A stretch of DNA of 64,000 nucleotides from Gyrodactylus bullatarudis (lineage: Eukaryota > Platyhelminthes > Monogenea > Gyrodactylidea > Gyrodactylidae): the NCBI GenBank assembly GCA_012064415.1, contig SSNU01000222.1, forward strand, positions 49,420 to 113,419. Direction: 5' to 3'. The notes below the pieces were generated by a model. The model did no database searches and was not told the origin of the DNA. It saw only the letters and a program-made list of their open reading frames with translations. The position numbers were made by a program, and so were the translations under genes. Shown here piece after piece: positions 58,095 through 64,000 of the stretch (positions are counted from its first letter, which is position 1; each line of letters starts with the position of its first letter).

Positions 58095-59554
58095 TTAAAC
58101 AGGGAATAGGCTAGTTTTTAATAGGCAATTATTGTAGCTGAATGAAACCTATATTAAAATTCTGACCAATTAAAAATCTACGTTAGCATGAATGTTTCAA
58201 ATAAAAATCACACACCAATTATTAAAATTATAAAAACTGAAGATTAGGAAACATAAATAATAACCTTGAATTTTTCTAATTTCACTTACATGACATGAGC
58301 ACACTTTTGAGTATGCCTAAAAAGAAAGGTCTTATTTTGTGAAATAGGCTGGCATTGTCTTATTCTCAGCTCAAACTCGATTTTGAGAACAAATAAAAAA
58401 TTAAATTTCAATTAGTAAAGAGAAAATGATATTTATTCGAAAAATGCTATCGAATTTACGTTTTTTTCGAGTAGAAAGAAGAAGCCTGAAACGAAAAGAA
58501 GATCTCTTCTCCTCCCCCCTTTGCGAAAATGAAGCACATCTTAAATTCTTGATGATGATTCTGATTAAAATTTTGAAAGGACGAAATGCTGAAGCTCATT
58601 CTTTATGCAACAGTTTCAGTGTTATCAGGGGACAAATCTACATTTCGTGGACGTCTTGAGATGACCATAACGATTACAATAGACCTCGGAGCCATCTCGC
58701 CATCGAATGAATCTGGCAGATGAAAGGGCTTGAAAATCTCTGCCATGCCACAACACCAGAAGAATTAAAATTTTCTTTGATTTCAATCTTTATTTATAAG
58801 CATTTTTACTGAGATTCGCACTTTCAAATCCAAAACTCCGGAAATCATGCTAGCAATTTTCGGAAGTTTTATCTCTTTTTCTTCTACGTTTTTTTCTTTA
58901 ATCTCTCATCGATAATAGAGAATTTTCTACAAGTTTCCAGTCACCAAGATATTCTTTTTCCTCTTTTATATACACACCAGAACATTTGAGAATTTACCTT
59001 GGGAAGGTTACATTATCTCCGTTACTTGGTTCCGACAGTCCCAATGAGTCCAATAGTTCTTACAGTTTTTTATAAATCATTCCGTTACCCATAAATCTAA
59101 CGAAAATTTGATCATATTAAAAATATATCGAAAAACCGACTGTAGGGACAATATTTAGTTTCATATTGTTTGTTTTAACGAAAATATTCTTTGTATCTGT
59201 TACAGTGAATCTTGTGAAAGCGGTTTCAGAAATCAGCCATTTCAAGCCATCCTTCGAATGATGCCAGTTGCTGCAGTGACCATCATAATGGCTTTATTTG
59301 TTATAAATCTTAAATGATTCTCGCATCAAGAAATATACCAAGAGATTCTAATTTCTGATACTTAAAGTCAACTTTTGTTCTTTGACCAAGTCAACAATTT
59401 TTTTGTGATTTTTGGGGGATTAGTGCTAAAGTCTTTTATTATCTCTAATTCTATGTGGAGAAGTCTGACATCTTCAGATAAGACTTAGTATGTATCTAAT
59501 TTATAAGCTAGTAAAGAAACACACGTTTCGTCTTTATACCCGGTATAGTATACC

Positions 59555-59612
59555 GTAGCCGAAGAATCGAACCAGGGCCCAACGCTTAGACCACTGGACC
59601 AACTGCCCATAT
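59555..59612 (-). repeat. tRNA-like sequence, possible SINE head
   Basis: On the minus strand TGGTCCAGTGG (A box, 59591-59601) is followed by GGTTCGATTC (B box, 59564-59573). Both boxes match consensus, but only 17 nt separate them, too few for an anticodon arm. Confidence 0.5.
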
Positions 59613-62050
59613 CTATCATATGATTTATATAGATTTATAGATTAGATACTCCCTTTACACCCTTTTTGTTATAAATTTTTTTGTATTTTTGATTAATTAT
59701 TTTAGATAATTAATTAAAGTTTTTAGTGGTTTTTGATGACGAGGGATAAGATTCTTCCACATTCAGTATTAGTTATGCTAGCCTCTCATCGCCTTTCTAA
59801 TTCTCTATATCAAAATGTAATAGGGCTCTTTCATTCAATATATTTATCTCAGAATGAGAAATATTCAAGCTTGATTTGGGATCACTCTAGATAGTTTGAT
59901 TTAATTTATCTCTAAAAACATCAATGTAGAATAAATTAATTACGTATATTCATATTAAAAGATTCACTTTTGATCTGAAAATCAAGGAAGGATAGATTTC
60001 GAAATTTAAATATCCACAATTAATAACAAATGAAATCAGGTTTACCATTGTAATTCACTGTTTTCGAATCATAGAGAAACTAGAATCTTTATCACATTCG
60101 AGTCCACTATTTAAGCTGGACAGAGGAGAAGAGAAAAAGGATTTTGACTTTTCGATACGTGAAATTAACCTGTGTAATGGTTAAAATTCTAATTTTGAAC
60201 CAAGTAGTTCTTCAGGGAGTTGTTTGGCATAAATTGACTATACTCTTGCTATCTTCTGGCTTGCTTGGTCCATCTGTGCTACAGATTCTTTAGAAGCAGA
60301 AGAAGAAGGTGTAATATTTCTTAATAGTTTAAACATTTTTTATTTCTAAAAATATTATTTTATAGATTAAAATCTGTAAAAATTGATTAAAAAACCTGAC
60401 GATATAAACAAGGGATTTTTGAAGAAAATTTTCCACATACTAAAATTCTACATCACCAACGCTTGGAAATCTTCTATTTATGAGTATGAAGAATACGACA
60501 TTCCCGAGTCGTTCCATAATCGGATCGTTTGGTTGTTGCAACTGTACGCTTCTTTGGACTTCAGCCATTTCAAAAGATGTGAAAGTTCAAAATAAAGAGA
60601 TCATGTTGTAATTGAAAAAAGTAATTTATTACAATTAAACTGCGCAATTTATATCTGATAAAGTTGCTTCTAGTTTTTCCACTGATACATCGAAATTGTC
60701 GAGGATTCTACTTCTCAAACCTCTTCATCGTAAAATCGTTCTATAATAAATATATTCAAGTATAAGAACAGGTTAAAAAAGAGAACGTACAATAAAATTC
60801 AATCATCAAGACTTTTATTCAATAAAAAATTAATGTCATACAAGTGGAAATCAGTACATTCAGAGAATTTCACACGTATGCACTTTGGATGAAAATATCA
60901 AACTTGAGGAAATCAATAATTTCTATTTGATCATTATTAATACGAGAGAATTCAAATTCATTTTCGTACAGGTTTTTCAATCAATTCTAACCATTATTTT
61001 ATATTGAAGCATGCTTAAAAGTCGTAATTTTTACATCAAAAAAAGAATCTTGTCATAAAAAGTGGGAATAAAATTTTCAGAAAAAGCCCTAGGACACATA
61101 AAAATAAATTCGAAATAATCAAAAATATGCTCAAGACATTATCGAAATCTTTCCATGGATTAAAGGAGCAGTTGAAGCATAATAGAATTTGAATATTTTG
61201 ATGAATTCGAATTTCAGGTTTGTTTACAAAACAATTAGAATTTCAAATATTTTTTCAAGTCAATCTCAAATCAGAGTGATCGCACAACATCTAAGCCCAA
61301 TTGAATGGATGAAACTTTACTTCCAATCAATGAAGACGTTATAAATCATTATTTGTATCTTCATAATCAGCATGAAATTCTGATGTAGATGACGGAATTG
61401 CAATAGGTCAATATTTATCAGAAAACCGAGATTCCTATCAGATCTCTTGATAATAATATATTTTTTACCACACCCCATTGAGCAATAGAGTTGGTACCTC
61501 CGGAAAACCAAAAAAATTCTAATTCACTGTCATACTAAATGGAACACGTAAATTAAGAATTTTTTTCAAGCATGGTCCCTGAAGCTTTTGAGAGTTTTAT
61601 TCACATGATATCAATCATGAATAGGCTAAATTGAATTTTCGAAAATTTTTAAGCACTTCCATTTAATTCGAGAATCATTCCTCTGTTTAATTATACATAT
61701 TTCCATATCCTTACTAATAAGCATATATACGATTAGTTAGAGTAAAAAGTGCTAAAAGCTACTATGAACATGGTAGACTTACTAAACCTAAAAATTCTTA
61801 ATCTACGGAGTGAATTAACTTTTTTTTAGTTTTCAACTTGAAAAAAATAGGGACCCAATCTATATTCTTTGTTTCGGATTCAGTAAAAAAAGATCTAAAA
61901 TTAATTTTATAATAAAAATTAATCAAACTTAGGTCAGTATTAGAATTCTCACTGAGAATCTCTCAGCCATTGTCATCCAAACGTTTTGACGGTGATTGTC
62001 TTCACACGCCTTCTTTCAGTGGTACGACGAGCTCATCGAACTCAAAAAAC

Positions 62051-62236
62051 TATTTACTTTCATGATGCCTATCGGTTTTTTCCAATCAGATTGGAGAATA
62101 GAAAGAGTTTTGACCCATGATAATAAAGAATTGATAACCAGAAGAATAGAGCAAAAGATCTAATCAAATCATGTATTATTCTATTCTCTAATCTGATTGG
62201 ACAAAACTGATAGGGATGAGATCATGAAAGTATATG
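62051..62236. repeat. Palindromic (fold-back) repeat
   Basis: The left arm ends CCAATCAGATTGGAGAATAG and the right arm begins TATTCTCTAATCTGATTGG. Matching extends outward through CTATCGGTT/AACTGATAG and TTTCATGAT/ATCATGAAA, so arms of about 55 nt flank a spacer of roughly 75 nt. Further inverted similarity (GACGGTGATT near 61990 and AATCACCGTC near 62270) suggests a larger nested element. Confidence 0.7.
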
Positions 62237-63102
62237 AATAGTATTTTGTGTTTGATGAACTCATCGTAATCACCGTCGAAGTTTTAAATGTTTCGTTATG
62301 TTAATTGATGAGTTTCAAGCAGGAAAAATAAGAAAATTTCATTGGATTAATGGCACCAAAGGCTGAGCAACTCACGATAAACTGGCATTTCATCATTTTT
62401 ATTCCTTGAGAGCAATTATATAAAAGTAAACCCAATTAACATAAAGGTGAGAATTTACGATTTCTCCAAAAAATGGACAGCAGGGAACAAAAGTGTGCTC
62501 TGAATTGAGATGAGCCTATGGGGTGTTGGAATAGAAAAAAAATCTGTAAAAAATAGAATCAAGCCCCTTGTTCAACCTTTGAGCTCAAAATTTTTATCGA
62601 TTTCAAGCAAATGGTTACTGATATTTTGAATCATCCTTAGACAAAGAATTTGACCATAGAGGTTGAAAAGGGGGGAATTTCGGCTAAATTCAATTTTTTC
62701 AGAATTTTTTCTTTTTCAACAAAGCATGGACTTTTTGTAAAAATCGTAAATTCCCATCTTTTTGTCAATTAGGTTTCATGCATAAACAACTGTCCTAATA
62801 ATCCTATTGTCATTTCTGTATAAAAGGTGTATCTGAAACAAATTCCACTATATCGATCAGATCTACCTCTTACTTGGGTTTTATTAGATACTATCTGTTA
62901 TTTATTCTTTAAGAAAATATGCAAAATCAAAAATAATTTCAACAGAAATACTCACAACTTGAATTTTGAAGCGAGATAGACGTTGAAAATGATTGAAATC
63001 AATGCGATAAGCGATAGCAAAGCAAGGATATCTAAGAAATGTACAAGGTGATACGCTTACACTTGAACCCTTTGTTACATTCAGGAGTGCATTGGAGGGT
63101 TT

Positions 63103-63155
63103 CCTCCTGGGAGATCTCTTGTGGGGAAATGGCTAAAATGAGAAATAGAAATAAT
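63103..63155 (-). CDS. Possible first exon of a secreted cysteine-rich protein (start at about 63172)
   Basis: Reading down from about 63172 the minus strand gives MFSDLGLFLFLILAISPQ (signal-peptide-like) followed by EETLQCTPECNKGFK, then a donor (GTGTAAG or GTAAGC near 63088). The span given covers the Cys-rich part and neighbouring codons; exact limits are uncertain. A TATA-like TTAAATATATA lies about 50 nt upstream. A possible next exon at 62958-63041 ends with GTGAGT. Two alternative donors leave its phase ambiguous (a hydrophobic or a YPCFAIAYR reading). No family recognised. Confidence 0.3.
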
Positions 63156-64000
63156 CCAAGATCAGAGAACATTGCTCTCCTGACAGGTTCCTTGCATTAA
63201 CTAGTGATTTAACAGAGTATATATTTAAGTAGTTTACATGGATGAAATGAACCATGGAGGAGTGTTTATTAAACACTGAAACTTATGCAGATATTTTCTG
63301 TATATTGATTGAATCAAGTGTCAAGCAGGATTCCCAGACAACGTAGCACCTTTATAAGGCAGAATGAGCAAACGTTGTGAAATAAAACATTATTTCTCGT
63401 ATAGTATTCCCAGTGCAGAGAAGAAAATCGTTTTTCGAGAAGGTTAATTCATCATTATTATAATATATAAAATTCAGATTCGTAAAACAGTTATGAAATT
63501 TGAATAGTGCAGCCCCAATATGCTCTGGCGTACCCCTAAGGTTTTCTAACTAATGAATAATAAAGCAGGGCGATATATTACCTAAACACCTAAAACTTAA
63601 TCCTTTAGATAATTATAATAATTATTATTATACTATTGTCTATACTGATTTAATCATTTATTAGAAATCCTTCAGTTTTATACGAAATTATTGTGCTAAT
63701 CAAAATGAACCAATCAGAATCGAGAAAAAATAAATTGAGAAAAATTGCGTTAATCACTAATGAAAAAACCTTAAATAACTTCTGAACCAAAAAAGATAAA
63801 TGGTCATGCGAGGTATCATTGGATAGAGAAATAAATATCACATTCTTTCCCCCATTAAAATTTGAGATTTCACCAAAATAAGATAGCCTGTTGAAGGGTA
63901 AAAACAAAAAAGTGCATGGCATTTTTCGCTAATTTTTCATCTTTTTTCAACTTTAAGACCAATTTTGAGGATGATCCATTCCAAAAGCACGTTTGAACTT

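Larger units (their letters stand above)
56699..64000. other. Gene-poor right end of the window
   Basis: 7.3 kb with only two tentative first exons (57113 and 63103), a mobile-element ORF tail (57909-58094), a tRNA-like sequence (59555-59612) and a palindromic repeat (62051-62236). Other open stretches lack splice context or recognisable content. Confidence 0.45.

Noticed and set aside
58600..58760. Minus-strand frame starting MAEIFKPFHLPDSFDG with a GT near its end
   Set aside because: The opposite strand is equally open, no acceptor or partner exon was found, and the composition could be chance.
59000..59072. Minus-strand stretch reading LLDSLGLSEPSNGDNV before a GTAAAT
   Set aside because: Very weak acceptor and no neighbouring exon in phase.
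59555..59612. Functional tRNA gene
   Set aside because: The space between A and B boxes is too small for an anticodon arm and the acceptor stem does not pair.
60383..60595. 70-codon plus-strand open stretch with coding-like composition and AATAAA at its end
   Set aside because: No in-frame ATG, a stop just upstream, no convincing splice acceptor and no family resemblance. It could be a last exon, but there is no support.
1..64000. Prokaryotic features, CRISPR arrays, operons
   Set aside because: Intron-split animal genes throughout; no direct-repeat arrays with unique spacers.

Overview
This is an AT-rich window of an animal nuclear genome. The genes have GT-AG introns, many only 27-65 nt long, alongside introns of several kb filled with degenerate transposons. 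Gene content (a tandem cluster of secreted CAP/venom-allergen-like genes, an EVA-1-like lectin receptor, a kidney-type glutaminase with ankyrin repeats, LC8 dynein light chain) together with Penelope-like, Mutator-like and hAT relics suggests an invertebrate, most likely an arthropod. The CAP proteins look like those of crustaceans such as parasitic copepods. That placement is inference; nothing in the window fixes the species.

Layout. 1-13081 (-): a DDHD-domain phospholipase A1 gene whose 3' end lies outside the window; its two largest introns hold a fold-back element, a Mutator-like element and a Penelope-like retroelement. 13163-14544 (+): GPATCH3, start codon 81 nt from the DDHD gene (divergent promoter). 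14607-16701 (-): POLA2, tail to tail with GPATCH3. 17225-23955 (+): four tandem single-domain CAP genes with conserved exon sizes. 23956-26795: repeats only. 26796-32921 (-): glutaminase, with a small zinc-binding gene or relic on the other strand in one intron. 33202-50919 (-): a 499-residue EVA-1-like receptor (two SUEL-type lectin domains, one membrane span, long tail) rebuilt from seven exons over 17.7 kb; its introns hold a hAT relic, a retroelement in inverted repeat, 88-bp direct repeats and tRNA-like sequences. 51753-55359 (+): POLR3B, complete. 55400-55783 (-): unrecognised 127-residue protein. 56340-56698 (-): LC8-type dynein light chain. 56699-64000: mostly gene-poor, with two tentative first exons.

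The genes are functionally unrelated (lipid metabolism, DNA replication, Pol III transcription, glutamine metabolism, adhesion or guidance, secretion). The only real cluster is the CAP array. Exon models were built by hand from reading-frame continuity, splice-site consensus and family knowledge; every model keeps phase through all junctions. No database search or transcript evidence was available. The most unusual items are the ultra-short introns, a Mutator-like element whose terminal-repeat motif has been amplified into a minisatellite, a retroelement present as near-identical inverted arms, and a fold-back repeat whose arm resembles the start of that retroelement's reading frame.
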